A stretch of 64,000 nucleotides of DNA from Paenibacillus senegalensis JC66 (lineage in GTDB: Bacteria; Bacillota; Bacilli; Paenibacillales; NBRC-103111), in contig NZ_HE610959.1 of assembly GCF_000285515.1 (NCBI RefSeq), positions 537,086 to 601,085 of the forward strand, written 5' to 3'. Within the stretch, counting starts at the first letter, position 1. Each line of letters starts with the position of its first letter. Position numbers and translations under genes: made by a program. The notes under the pieces were generated by a model. It was given only the letters and a program-made list of their open reading frames with translations. It was not told the origin of the DNA and ran no database searches. Positions 35,967-44,228 of this stretch are shown one piece after another.

Positions 35967-36716
35967 TTAGCGATTATCATGATCGAATGTTACCGTAATT
36001 CTCTCCGCTTCCACCTGCCAGGCAGAGCTGATGTAATGACTGGCCACCTCTCGCCGTGATTGCAATGAGGCGGAAGCAGCTATCTCGGCGTCAGACTCTA
36101 AGGAAGCGGAACTTCCTGCTGTGTCGATAGAGGCTTGCGCACGAGCTTCACTCCCGATTCTGATCGGCTCTACCGGCTGGATTGGCCGGATTGGCTCCAT
36201 GTGGGCGATCGGTCTCTGCTGCTCTGTGCTTGCAGAGCTTGCGTTCCCATCAAATTCTTCAGCTACGACTGCAAGTACGGCCTGCACACTTGATATGTAA
36301 GGGTTGCCCTGCTCATCTTTTGTCGTACTCACCTCCAATTGGCGTACCGTCTCTCCGGTTGCTTGTGCCAGCTCCCTGCTTAACTGCTCGGCAAGCTGCT
36401 TCTCCACCAGCTGTTTCGCTTGCAGCTCGTTGTCACGAGCCAGCCGTTCACCCTGTTCATAAATTTCGGCTAAGGCCGGAATCGCCGTCCCGGGCCCTCT
36501 CTGATGCTGCTCGTCAATACTGGCTATCATTTGCTCCACTTCTTTGGGAGAATTCAGCAGTTGGATAATCGGTGAGAGCAGTATCAGAACGAGAAACAGG
36601 CTGACCACAAGCTTGACATACCGCTGCATCGCACTGTTTGGCAAGAGCAAGTCGACGAATGCCGCCAGCATAACAATGATAATGAGCTGTTTCAGCCAAT
36701 CGCTGAGCCATTGCAT
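35967..36716 (-). CDS. spoIIIAF: Stage III sporulation protein AF
   Basis: SpoIIIAF is a membrane component of the feeding-tube complex. The 249-residue protein has two N-terminal membrane segments (LIIIVMLAAFVDLLLPNSAM and LVVSLFLVLILLSPIIQLL) followed by an extracellular domain, and a Ser/Ala/Glu-rich C-terminal part that looks low-complexity. Start at the ATG ending at 36716, with GGAGGGG 6 bases upstream. It lies between spoIIIAE and spoIIIAG as usual. Confidence 0.94.
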   Translation of the reverse strand: MQWLSDWLKQLIIIVMLAAFVDLLLPNSAMQRYVKLVVSLFLVLILLSPIIQLLNSPKEVEQMIASIDEQHQRGPGTAIPALAEIYEQGERLARDNELQAKQLVEKQLAEQLSRELAQATGETVRQLEVSTTKDEQGNPYISSVQAVLAVVAEEFDGNASSASTEQQRPIAHMEPIRPIQPVEPIRIGSEARAQASIDTAGSSASLESDAEIAASASLQSRREVASHYISSAWQVEAERITVTFDHDNR

Positions 36717-36743
36717 CGCCATCCCCTCCAAGATAAGATCTCG

Positions 36744-37946
36744 CTACCGCATCATGACCGTAACATTGGCAGCGGTAATCATCACCGTTATCGCCAGGAA
36801 GAACATCAGACTGACTACAGCCATTGCCGCAAATATATAGATCATGCTTTTCCCGATCGTTTGCAAACAGCTGACTATCGGACTGTCACCTAGCGGCTGC
36901 AGGACTGCTGAGGACAAGAGATAAATAAAGGCCAGAGTCAAAATCTTCACAGCCGGAAAAGCGCAAAGCAGAACCAGAATGACGACTCCTACAAGACCGA
37001 TCGCGTTCTTCACCAGCAGCGAGGCGCCGATTACGGTATCGGAAGCATCCGCGAACAGTCTGCCCACCACCGGAATAAAATTACCGGTAATGTATTTGGC
37101 TGTACGGAGAGTTACGCCGTCGGTAACACCTCCGGTAATGCCTTGGACTGACACGACACCGAGAAATACGGTGACGAAAAAACCAAGAACCCCTACACTC
37201 ACCTTGCGGATCAAATTAGCCAGTTGAGTCAATTTATACTTATCGGAAAGCGAGCTGACGATATGCAGAACAACGGAAAAGAACAATAGAGGAAACACAA
37301 CAACGTAAATCGCAGTACCCGTCGTGTGAATCATGAACACAATGAGCGGGTGCAAGATGGATACGGTAGCCAGATTCCCCATGGAGGCGAGCAGTGTCAT
37401 AAGCAGCGGAACAACCGCAACCATGAAATGGATCATATTCGTTATGGCCGTTTTAGCATAACCGATCGCAACGCTAAAGCTGTTAATCGCAATTACAATC
37501 ATAACCATGTAAGTAATTGCAAAAGCGATTTTGCTCACACTGCTTTTTTCAAATGCGCTCTGCATCGTTTCGAGTATCATGCTGAATACCGTTAGCATGA
37601 CGATCGTCAGCATCAGCTTTCCGTTGAGCAGCACTTCGTGCATAAAGTAGGAAAGCAAGCCCTTCATGACACCGGAAAAGCTGAAGCCCTGATTGCCAGG
37701 TACCAACTGCTCGATAAAGCCAGGTGTTTGTCCTTCCGGAAAAAATCCTCCGTATTCTTTCATAAGATTTTCCCAGAACTGCTCCACCTTATCTGTAGGC
37801 AGATGCTCCGCTTGCTCGCGAATGAGAATATCAGCCGGACTGGCCGGAGAAGCTGATACTGCTAGGACCACTGCAGGACCCAGCATGTACAGCAGTATAG
37901 CCAGTCCTACAATTATGGTCTTGGCCAGCGAGTTGCTACGGATCAT
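36744..37946 (-). CDS. spoIIIAE: Stage III sporulation protein AE
   Basis: SpoIIIAE is a polytopic membrane protein of the spoIIIA channel. The 400-residue product starts with a signal-like hydrophobic segment (TIIVGLAILLYMLGPAVVLAV) and then has about seven further membrane segments, with long hydrophobic runs such as IAFAITYMVMIVIAINSF and LGFFVTVFLGVVSVQGI. AGGAG precedes the ATG. It lies 33 bases after spoIIIAD. Confidence 0.95.
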   Translation of the reverse strand: MIRSNSLAKTIIVGLAILLYMLGPAVVLAVSASPASPADILIREQAEHLPTDKVEQFWENLMKEYGGFFPEGQTPGFIEQLVPGNQGFSFSGVMKGLLSYFMHEVLLNGKLMLTIVMLTVFSMILETMQSAFEKSSVSKIAFAITYMVMIVIAINSFSVAIGYAKTAITNMIHFMVAVVPLLMTLLASMGNLATVSILHPLIVFMIHTTGTAIYVVVFPLLFFSVVLHIVSSLSDKYKLTQLANLIRKVSVGVLGFFVTVFLGVVSVQGITGGVTDGVTLRTAKYITGNFIPVVGRLFADASDTVIGASLLVKNAIGLVGVVILVLLCAFPAVKILTLAFIYLLSSAVLQPLGDSPIVSCLQTIGKSMIYIFAAMAVVSLMFFLAITVMITAANVTVMMR

Positions 37947-37979
37947 CTTTCATCAGCTCCTGTTTGTTAAACAACCGCA

Positions 37980-38369
37980 TCAAGTGGGCAGCAAGTTGAC
38001 AACCGTCTCGATAATAACCGAGATTATTGGAATCGCCATGACCATAATTAGAATTTTTCCAGACAGCTCAATCTTGGCGGCAATCGATTCCTGTCCTGCA
38101 TCTCTGACTGCTTGTGCACCGAATTCTGCAATGTAGGCAATGCCTATAATCTTAAGAATCGTTTTAAGAAACACCGGGTCAATCCCGGATTTCGTTGCTA
38201 GATCAGACAGGACATCAATGACATCCGAAATTTTGCCAAGCAAAAACAGAAAGATGACGATTCCGGTAAACACGGCTAGCAAAAAGGCAAATAGCGGCAT
38301 TTGCTGTTTGAGAACCAGAATCAGAATGGTAGCAAGCAGCCCCAAACCGACAATTTGAATAATCTCCAC
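37980..38369 (-). CDS. spoIIIAD: Stage III sporulation protein AD
   Basis: A 129-residue membrane protein with three to four hydrophobic segments (IIQIVGLGLLATILILVL; LFAFLLAVFTGIVIFLFLL; ILIMVMAIPIISVIIETV). The first residues (MEIIQIVGLG) match the family if the start is the GTG ending at 38369, preceded by AGGTGAG. An in-frame GTG at 38378 abuts the spoIIIAC stop and is less likely. Part of the spoIIIA export apparatus. Confidence 0.93.
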   Translation of the reverse strand: MEIIQIVGLGLLATILILVLKQQMPLFAFLLAVFTGIVIFLFLLGKISDVIDVLSDLATKSGIDPVFLKTILKIIGIAYIAEFGAQAVRDAGQESIAAKIELSGKILIMVMAIPIISVIIETVVNLLPT

Positions 38370-38378
38370 CGCACTCAC

Positions 38379-38582
38379 CTACTGAAACAGGAATATCGTC
38401 TTGATCTCCTTAAACAGCTCATTGAGCATACTGACAACCATAAACAGGACTACGACAAAACCTATTACAGTTACCCAATGCGCCATGTCCTCTTTACCCA
38501 TTTGTTTCAAAACGGTATGAATCATGGCAATAATAATGCCAATCCCCGCTATTTGAAATATCGCGTTAACATCCACGTTCAT
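38379..38582 (-). CDS. spoIIIAC: Stage III sporulation protein AC
   Basis: A 67-residue membrane protein with two hydrophobic helices (AIFQIAGIGIIIAMIHTVL and WVTVIGFVVVLFMVVSML). It begins MNVDVNAIFQIAG, very close to the SpoIIIAC family start, and GAGGTG lies 6 bases before the ATG ending at 38582. The frame extends three codons further upstream without a site. The stop is 9 bases from the spoIIIAD start. Confidence 0.95.
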   Translation of the reverse strand: MNVDVNAIFQIAGIGIIIAMIHTVLKQMGKEDMAHWVTVIGFVVVLFMVVSMLNELFKEIKTIFLFQ

Positions 38583-38664
38583 AAGCGGCACCTCTTTTTT
38601 TGCTCCAACAACCTGTCCGATGGATGAATAATTACTTTAACTAGGACTCGTGCTGCTGCGATGG

Positions 38665-39183
38665 CTAAACCATGATGATGACAATCAGTGCGCCTGCCAA
38701 TAACCCCAGGCTTTTCCACATCCCGGCATACTTTTGCTGAGCGGTACTGGCTTTCTGTTCCTCGGCCTGCAGATGGGTTACAGCCAGCCTGATATGCTTC
38801 TGCTGGTCATCGCGGTCCGAAATTCCTAGAGAACATCCGAGCCGCTCCAGTACTTCACGCTCGCCCGTTTTCATGGAAGTATCCGCCCACACTGTTTCTA
38901 CAGCCCGCGCCCAGCATTCTTCTGCTGTCCTGCCCTGATCCGATTCGAGCCGGCCGGCGGCCTCTTGAAATAAGGCGGCAATAGCGGGGGAGAATGGCCT
39001 TCCCGCTGACTGCAAAGCGTCAGACAAGGGGGTAAATCCATACACAATTTCCGTCTCCAGCCGCTGCAAAGCCTGGATCAGTTCACGGATTTGTTTAGGT
39101 CTCCGAGAAAGCTGAAGCGACTGGCGGAAGCCGAACATTGTTGAGGCAAAAAGGATCAGCACCGCCCCCAGTACGTTAAGCAT
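38665..39183 (-). CDS. spoIIIAB: Stage III sporulation protein AB
   Basis: SpoIIIAB is a two-ended membrane protein resembling GspF of type II secretion. The 172 residues have an N-terminal hydrophobic helix (LGAVLILFASTMFGF) and a C-terminal one (SLGLLAGALIVIIMV), with a helical cytoplasmic domain between (IRELIQALQRLETEIVYGFTPL is typical). GGGAGG precedes the ATG, 19 bases after the spoIIIAA stop. Confidence 0.95.
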   Translation of the reverse strand: MLNVLGAVLILFASTMFGFRQSLQLSRRPKQIRELIQALQRLETEIVYGFTPLSDALQSAGRPFSPAIAALFQEAAGRLESDQGRTAEECWARAVETVWADTSMKTGEREVLERLGCSLGISDRDDQQKHIRLAVTHLQAEEQKASTAQQKYAGMWKSLGLLAGALIVIIMV

Positions 39184-39202
39184 TCATTCCCTCCCCCTTC
39201 CG

Positions 39203-40183
39203 CTATCTGCCGCTTGTCCCTGCAGCCGCAGCTAGCGTCAGAGCTGATCCCGATTCATCAAACGCTGCAGCAACCCGCACTTTATCCTGCAATTTTCGCA
39301 GCACAATGTATCTTGAAAACGCCCTTGATTCGTAAAGAGTGCGCAAGCCGGGGCGCTTCTCAATATCACCGAGACTGGCCGCATGGGCGGTAGCCAGCAC
39401 TTGAATTCCTGCATGAATCGCTTCATGAACCGCAGCAGCGTCCTCGTCTCTACCCAGTTCATCAACAATCAGCACTTCTGGTGACATGGAACGAATCATC
39501 ATCATCATGCCTTCCGCTTTAGGACAATGGTCAAGCACATCCGTGCGCGGACCGACATCGAAGGTGGGCACTCCTTTGACGCAAGCGGCAATTTCCGACC
39601 GCTCATCAATGATTCCGACTTTTCTGCCGGGGACACGGATTTGCCCACAAGTATAGCCGCCGCTGATAGATCGCGCCAAATCGCGGAGCATCGTTGTTTT
39701 GCCGTGCTGCGGCGGCGATACCAGAAGAATGGATCCGCCCCTGGCATCGGAAAGCAGCGGCAGCAGCTGCGACGCGCAGCCCGTTCTTTCCCTGGCTATG
39801 CGAATATTAAAGCTGCTGATCTCCCGAAGCAGCTTTACCTGCCCCTGCTCCAAAACAGTCCGGCCGGCTAGTCCGACCCTATGCCCGCCGCTAATCGTGA
39901 TGAAGCCTCTCTTCAGCTCCTCTTCATAGGAGTAGACGGAATGATTGGTCAACAAATCGAGGAGCTTGGCGCAATCTTCCGAGGTTGGATGATAAGCCTT
40001 GCCAGGCTCGTCTGTCACCGTGCCATCGGCTGTCAGAAAGCGGGACCTCCCTCTGCTGATTATCTCCAAAGGACGATTCTGGCGGATTCTAAGCTCCTCC
40101 AATTCGCTAAGCTCGGCGGCAGATAGCTGTCTGATCACAAGTTTTAAATGGTGAGAGAGTACGGAAAGCACTGACTCTATCAT
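39203..40183 (-). CDS. spoIIIAA: Stage III sporulation protein AA (ATPase)
   Basis: SpoIIIAA is a cytoplasmic secretion-type ATPase that powers the spoIIIA complex. In the 326-residue product the P-loop reads SPPQHGKTT (about residues 156-164); the family usually has G as the first residue, so this is a small deviation. Asp box near VLIVDELGRDEDAAAVHEAI matches Walker B. I start at the ATG ending at 40183, with GGAGG 8 bases upstream; the longer frame begins with TTG inside that site. A candidate sigma-E promoter lies upstream. Confidence 0.95.
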   Translation of the reverse strand: MIESVLSVLSHHLKLVIRQLSAAELSELEELRIRQNRPLEIISRGRSRFLTADGTVTDEPGKAYHPTSEDCAKLLDLLTNHSVYSYEEELKRGFITISGGHRVGLAGRTVLEQGQVKLLREISSFNIRIARERTGCASQLLPLLSDARGGSILLVSPPQHGKTTMLRDLARSISGGYTCGQIRVPGRKVGIIDERSEIAACVKGVPTFDVGPRTDVLDHCPKAEGMMMMIRSMSPEVLIVDELGRDEDAAAVHEAIHAGIQVLATAHAASLGDIEKRPGLRTLYESRAFSRYIVLRKLQDKVRVAAAFDESGSALTLAAAAGTSGR

Positions 40184-40220
40184 TTTTTCCGCCTCCAAAG
40201 TTGTCCAGTGTCTACAAACA

Positions 40221-40248
40221 TACTTATGCTTGGCTATAAAAAATATGC
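40221..40248 (-). promoter_or_regulatory. Candidate sigma-E promoter of the spoIIIA operon
   Basis: On the minus strand GCATATT (-35, 40242-40248) fits the sigma-E kmATATT exactly; after 13 bases CATAAGTA (-10, 40221-40228) matches CATA. It lies between the yqhV stop and spoIIIAA, about 30 bases before the transcript start expected for this operon. Confidence 0.65.
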
Positions 40249-40252
40249 TAGT

Positions 40253-40519
40253 TCACTTCTTCAGAATGCCAATAAAAATACAAGAAACTCCAACGATAAT
40301 CCAAGCGAATTTGCCCAGAGAGATTTTATCTGCGATGCCTACCAGACCGATGGTTGTCGTAGTTAATAGAACTAGCGGCCCCACCACGGCCAAGCCGGTA
40401 TTGACCATTAAGGCCTTATCTACCTGATTCAATCTTAAAATCCAGATCGCCGCCAAAATTTCCAGTGTTCCGGAAATAACCCTCAGTGCGGCCATACTAA
40501 GAATGATTTTGCTGAACAT
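40253..40519 (-). CDS. yqhV: YqhV-family small membrane protein (DUF2619)
   Basis: An 88-residue protein with three hydrophobic segments (VISGTLEILAAIWIL; LMVNTGLAVVGPLVLLTTTTIGLVGIA; FAWIIVGVSCIFIGIL). Position directly before spoIIIAA and sequence style fit YqhV/DUF2619, function unknown. I start at the ATG ending at 40519 after GGGGGGG; the frame to 40555 lacks a separate site. Divergent from comA. Confidence 0.8.
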   Translation of the reverse strand: MFSKIILSMAALRVISGTLEILAAIWILRLNQVDKALMVNTGLAVVGPLVLLTTTTIGLVGIADKISLGKFAWIIVGVSCIFIGILKK

Positions 40520-40720
40520 ACCATCCCCCCCCAAAAAGCTAGTCTTGTACTGCATTTACTTTACTGTATGCGGGCTAGTCTCTTTTTAGCATGGAGGGAA
40601 CCGCCGCCCATTTACATGCATACCATAAACAGATCAGTATTTGCCCAGCTTACAGCATGCCTACCTACGATCAGCATGTGGGATTTTTTAAAAAAATTTT
40701 TAGCGAGGAGATTGTTCATT

Positions 40721-41518
40721 ATGGAAGCCGTTACCTACCAAGGATGGCCGGCCGAGCTTGCCGATCCCAGCGGCCGGCGGGCAGCCAAGCCGAGACTTAA
40801 AGGCAAAACGATGATTATTGACAAAGGAATAGGCCTCTATCGATTTGAAGATTTGCTGGTTACCGCGGCTGAACATATAGATATGATCAAACTCGGTTTC
40901 GGAACATCAGCGCTATACCCTCCGCCCGTTTTAAGGAAAAAAATAGAGCTGGCCCGAGCCTTCGATGTGGATATTTATCCGGGAGGCACCTTTTTGGAGG
41001 TAGCACTTGCCAAGGGTTCCTTGGATTCTTTCTTTTCTATGGTGCGCAACCTCGGGTTCAATGCTGTGGAAATTTCCGATGGAACGATTGACATCGACCG
41101 CAAAACAAGGAACGAATTGCTTGAAAGAGCCTCGCAGCATGAGCTTAAAGCTTACACCGAATACGGCAAGAAAAGCCGCGGATTTGAAATTTCGTTGGAT
41201 GATCTGGTAGAAACGGTAGAAGAGGATTTAAGTCTGGGGGCAGAGCTTGTCACGATTGAAGGAAGGGAATCCGGCGAAGGTGTGGGCATCTTTAATGAAA
41301 CCGGGGAGTGCCGCGATGACTATATCGAACAGGTGGTTCAACGGCTGCCTTTTGTCGATATGCTGCTCTGGGAAGCCCCCCAAACCAGCCAGCAAGTGCA
41401 TTTGCTGAAAAAATTAGGTTCAGACATTAATCTTGGCAATATTGCGCCAGATGAGGTGCTCTCTTTGGAAGCACTCCGCCGCGGGCTGCGCTCCGACACA
41501 CTGGAGCCAGGAGTATAA
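40721..41518 (+). CDS. comA: Phosphosulfolactate synthase (ComA/YitD-type)
   Basis: ComA adds sulfite to phosphoenolpyruvate giving 2-phospho-3-sulfolactate. In archaea this begins coenzyme M synthesis; in Bacillus the homologue (YitD) is tied to sulfolactate that accumulates in spores. The 265-residue TIM-barrel shows MIIDKGIGLYRFEDLL, IKLGFGTSALYP, YPGGTFLEVAL, VEISDGTIDI, YTEYGKKS and VTIEGRESGEGVGIF. I start at the ATG at 40721 behind GCGAGGAG; the frame to 40568 lacks a site. No ComB phosphatase or ComC dehydrogenase is visible in the window. Its place beside yqhV is not the B. subtilis arrangement. Confidence 0.88.
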   Translation: MEAVTYQGWPAELADPSGRRAAKPRLKGKTMIIDKGIGLYRFEDLLVTAAEHIDMIKLGFGTSALYPPPVLRKKIELARAFDVDIYPGGTFLEVALAKGSLDSFFSMVRNLGFNAVEISDGTIDIDRKTRNELLERASQHELKAYTEYGKKSRGFEISLDDLVETVEEDLSLGAELVTIEGRESGEGVGIFNETGECRDDYIEQVVQRLPFVDMLLWEAPQTSQQVHLLKKLGSDINLGNIAPDEVLSLEALRRGLRSDTLEPGV

Positions 41519-41587
41519 GCCGTTCTACTCAAGCCTCTTTTGCCATAGACTCTAACAACAACACCTATGGACAAGGGGTTAACAAAT

Positions 41588-42052
41588 ATGAATGGTAATG
41601 TTATTCTCGTCATCTTAATCATCGTCGGGCTGATCGGCCGCTCGCATATTATTACAACGGCATCCTGTATATTGCTTGTTGTCAAGCTGGTCCATCTCGA
41701 GCGTTATTTGCCCGGCATTGAACGTCGTGGCTTGGAGCTTGGCCTGCTATTTTTGACTATGGCGGTGCTCGTCCCGTTTGCCAGCGAGAAAATCAGCTGG
41801 AAGGAGGTGACGGGAGTGTTTACTTCCTGGCCCGGGCTGCTTGCTTTGGCGGGCGGAGCTTTAGCTACCTATATGAACGGAAAAGGGCTGGATTTATTAA
41901 AAATAGACCCACAAATGATTGTGGGTCTGGTCATCGGTTCGATCATCGGAATTGTATTTTTTCGCGGTATTCCCGTCGGCCCTCTGATGGCTGCCGGGAT
42001 TACTGCTGTTTTGTTAAAGGTGTTTACTTATATCGCAAACCGGCTGGGCTAG
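41588..42052 (+). CDS. DUF441 membrane protein (YtwI/YeaL family)
   Basis: A 154-residue protein with four hydrophobic segments ([84 protein letters not shown]). The layout matches the UPF0756/DUF441 family, function unknown. AAGGGG lies 9 bases before the chosen ATG at 41588. It follows comA by 69 bases on the same strand and may be cotranscribed with it. Confidence 0.85.
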   Translation: MNGNVILVILIIVGLIGRSHIITTASCILLVVKLVHLERYLPGIERRGLELGLLFLTMAVLVPFASEKISWKEVTGVFTSWPGLLALAGGALATYMNGKGLDLLKIDPQMIVGLVIGSIIGIVFFRGIPVGPLMAAGITAVLLKVFTYIANRLG

Positions 42053-42105
42053 CTCTCCGTACCCTAGCTCGCCATATCCTAACCGCGGCCTTAACGCCTT
42101 CTCGG

Positions 42106-43362
42106 CTAGCGGCGTTCTGCCGGACCTCCGACAAACGCTTGGACATCCGTATCCAGGCCGTAAGCAGTATGAAGGGCTTGAATCACTTCGTTCAAACGGG
42201 AGCTGTCAATGACACAAGACATTTTAATCTCGGAAGTGCTGACCATGTTAATGCTGACTCCGAGTGCTGAGATCGTTTCAAACATCTTGGCGGCTACACC
42301 GGGATTGCTGACCATTCCCGCACCCACAATCGACACCTTAACCAGATTTCCTTCGGAAACCGCTTCACGGAAGCCGATATCCGGCTGAATCCGGGAGATG
42401 ACTTCCATCGCCCGCTCACTGTCGAAGGAAGAGACCGTAAAAGAAGTATCTGCGGCTCCGTCCATCACCCCGCTCTGAACAATAATATCCACGTCAATGC
42501 CTTCTTCTGCCAAGGCGGAGAATACTTTGGCCAGCTGGCCTACTTTCTCGGGCACTCCCAATATGCTGATGCGCGAGACGTTCTTGTCATAAGCGATTCC
42601 CCGCACGACGATTCCTTGTTCCATCTGTGCTTCCTCCTTCACAAAGGTTCCTTCATTATTCGTAAAGCTGGATCTGACCACTAATGGCACCTGGTAATGC
42701 TTGGCGTATTCCACTGCTCTTGGATGCAGAACGGCCGCCCCCAGATGAGCAAGCTCCAGCATTTCATCGTAAGAGATTTCGTTCAGTTTACGAGCAACCT
42801 TGACTACGCGCGGATCGGTAGAGTAAATTCCGTCCACATCCGTATAGATCTCGCACAAATCCGCTTTGATCGCGGCTGCCAGAGCAACCGCAGTCGTATC
42901 CGAACCGCCTCTGCCTAGCGTAGTGATTTGTCCCTCTTCAGACATTCCCTGGAAGCCGGCCACGATAACGATGTTCCCCTGCTCGAGCGCGAACTGGATC
43001 CTCTCCGGTTGAATATCCTTAATTCTGGCCTTGCCGTGGACAGGCTCAGTCAGCATTCCCGCCTGCCATCCTGTATAAGAAATGGCCGGTTCACCTAGTG
43101 ATTGAATGGCCATAGATAACAAAGCAATCGAGATTTGCTCTCCGGTAGTTAACAGCATATCCATCTCGCGATCCGGCCGCTTGCCAGGCATGATTTGTTC
43201 AGCCAGATCGATCAATTCGTCCGTAGTATCGCCCATAGCGGAAACGACGACAACGCACTGGTGCCCCTGTTTTTTCTTCTCTACAATTCTTGAGGCTACA
43301 CGCTTCATTCTCTCGGCATCCCCGACCGAACTTCCGCCAAACTTCATAACAATTAATGACAC
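42106..43362 (-). CDS. lysC: Aspartate kinase
   Basis: Aspartate kinase phosphorylates aspartate, the first step to lysine, threonine, methionine and diaminopimelate. In sporeformers this also supplies dipicolinate. The 418-residue product has the kinase N-terminus (IVMKFGGSSVGDAERMK), a conserved TTGEQISIALLSMAIQ, GFQG and GRGGSDTTAVALAAA motifs, and two C-terminal ACT domains (ISILGVPEKVGQLAKVFSAL; VSIVGAGMVSNPGVAAKMF) for feedback control. It starts at GTG, and GGGGGAG lies 11 bases upstream. No lysine riboswitch is visible in the about 200 bases upstream. Confidence 0.93.
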   Translation of the reverse strand: MSLIVMKFGGSSVGDAERMKRVASRIVEKKKQGHQCVVVVSAMGDTTDELIDLAEQIMPGKRPDREMDMLLTTGEQISIALLSMAIQSLGEPAISYTGWQAGMLTEPVHGKARIKDIQPERIQFALEQGNIVIVAGFQGMSEEGQITTLGRGGSDTTAVALAAAIKADLCEIYTDVDGIYSTDPRVVKVARKLNEISYDEMLELAHLGAAVLHPRAVEYAKHYQVPLVVRSSFTNNEGTFVKEEAQMEQGIVVRGIAYDKNVSRISILGVPEKVGQLAKVFSALAEEGIDVDIIVQSGVMDGAADTSFTVSSFDSERAMEVISRIQPDIGFREAVSEGNLVKVSIVGAGMVSNPGVAAKMFETISALGVSINMVSTSEIKMSCVIDSSRLNEVIQALHTAYGLDTDVQAFVGGPAERR

Positions 43363-43471
43363 CGTTTCTCACACTCCCCCAAAAAAGCTTTGACAGTTCA
43401 ACATTATAGCATATTCCACTGCAGTTGTAACAAATTCCTGCTTCTGCGCTGAAAACCTGCATCCTTTAAAT

Positions 43472-43511
43472 AAAAAAGCCCTCACCCGTCAACATCCATG
43501 CAGGTGAAGGC
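43472..43511 (-). terminator. Rho-independent terminator of efp
   Basis: GCCCTCACCCG (43478-43488) pairs with CAGGTGAAGGC (43501-43511) with one mismatch. On the minus strand the stem is followed by TTTTTTATTT. It lies 55 bases past the efp stop. Confidence 0.85.
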
Positions 43512-43565
43512 TAGATCAGCTTGTGGATCACAGGCCGCAAAAAGAGATAGTCCCGATAAGCGGCT

Positions 43566-44123
43566 CTATGCTCTGGAAATGTATTTGCCGTCACGAGTAT
43601 CTATGGTCAGGACATCCCCTTCATTAATAAAGAGAGGGACCTGAACTGTCAGCCCGGATTCGAGAGTCGCACTCTTCGTAGCGCCCGTGGCCGTATTTCC
43701 TTTAATTCCCGGCTCGGTTTCCGTTACTTTTAAATCTACACTATTAGGAAGGTTAATGCCCAAAATTTCCCCCTGGTAGCTAACGATATGAACAAGCATA
43801 TTTTCCTTCAGGAATTTCAGTTCCCATTCCAATTGGGAAGAAGGCAGCGTAAATTGATCGTAGGTTTCGGTATCCATAAAGGTATGCTCCGAACCAGCCG
43901 AGTACAGATATTGAGTTTCCCGGTTCTCGACATGAGCTCGTCCGACGTTCTCACCTGCACGAAAGGTTTTCTCCACCAGGTTGCCATTGCGCAAATTTTT
44001 CAGCTTGGAGCGAACAAAGGCAGCTCCTTTTCCCGGCTTTACGTGCTGGAAATCGACAACGGAAAACAATTCGTTATCCACTACAATTGTTAAACCTGTT
44101 TTAAAATCGTTCACTGAAATCAT
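43566..44123 (-). CDS. efp: Elongation factor P
   Basis: EF-P rescues ribosomes stalled at polyproline. The 185-residue length is standard, with KOW-like N-domain and two OB domains. The modification loop reads [11 protein letters not shown] with Lys32 at the position that carries 5-aminopentanol in B. subtilis. Near the C-terminus, [26 protein letters not shown] is conserved. AAGGAGG precedes the ATG. It follows pepQ and aroQ as in Bacillus. Confidence 0.97.
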   Translation of the reverse strand: MISVNDFKTGLTIVVDNELFSVVDFQHVKPGKGAAFVRSKLKNLRNGNLVEKTFRAGENVGRAHVENRETQYLYSAGSEHTFMDTETYDQFTLPSSQLEWELKFLKENMLVHIVSYQGEILGINLPNSVDLKVTETEPGIKGNTATGATKSATLESGLTVQVPLFINEGDVLTIDTRDGKYISRA

Positions 44124-44228
44124 AAATAATATCCTCCTTAATGTTCGTAACCGCTAGAAGTGTGAAAACCTAATGTCTGTTAGTTGGGGCAGGCCCGACA
44201 ACTAGCAGGAATTACTATGGCGCTGCCG

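Noticed and set aside
43363-43470. Possible lysine riboswitch upstream of aspartate kinase
   Set aside because: Only about 110 bases lie between the efp terminator and the GTG, too short for the lysine riboswitch, and no conserved core was seen.
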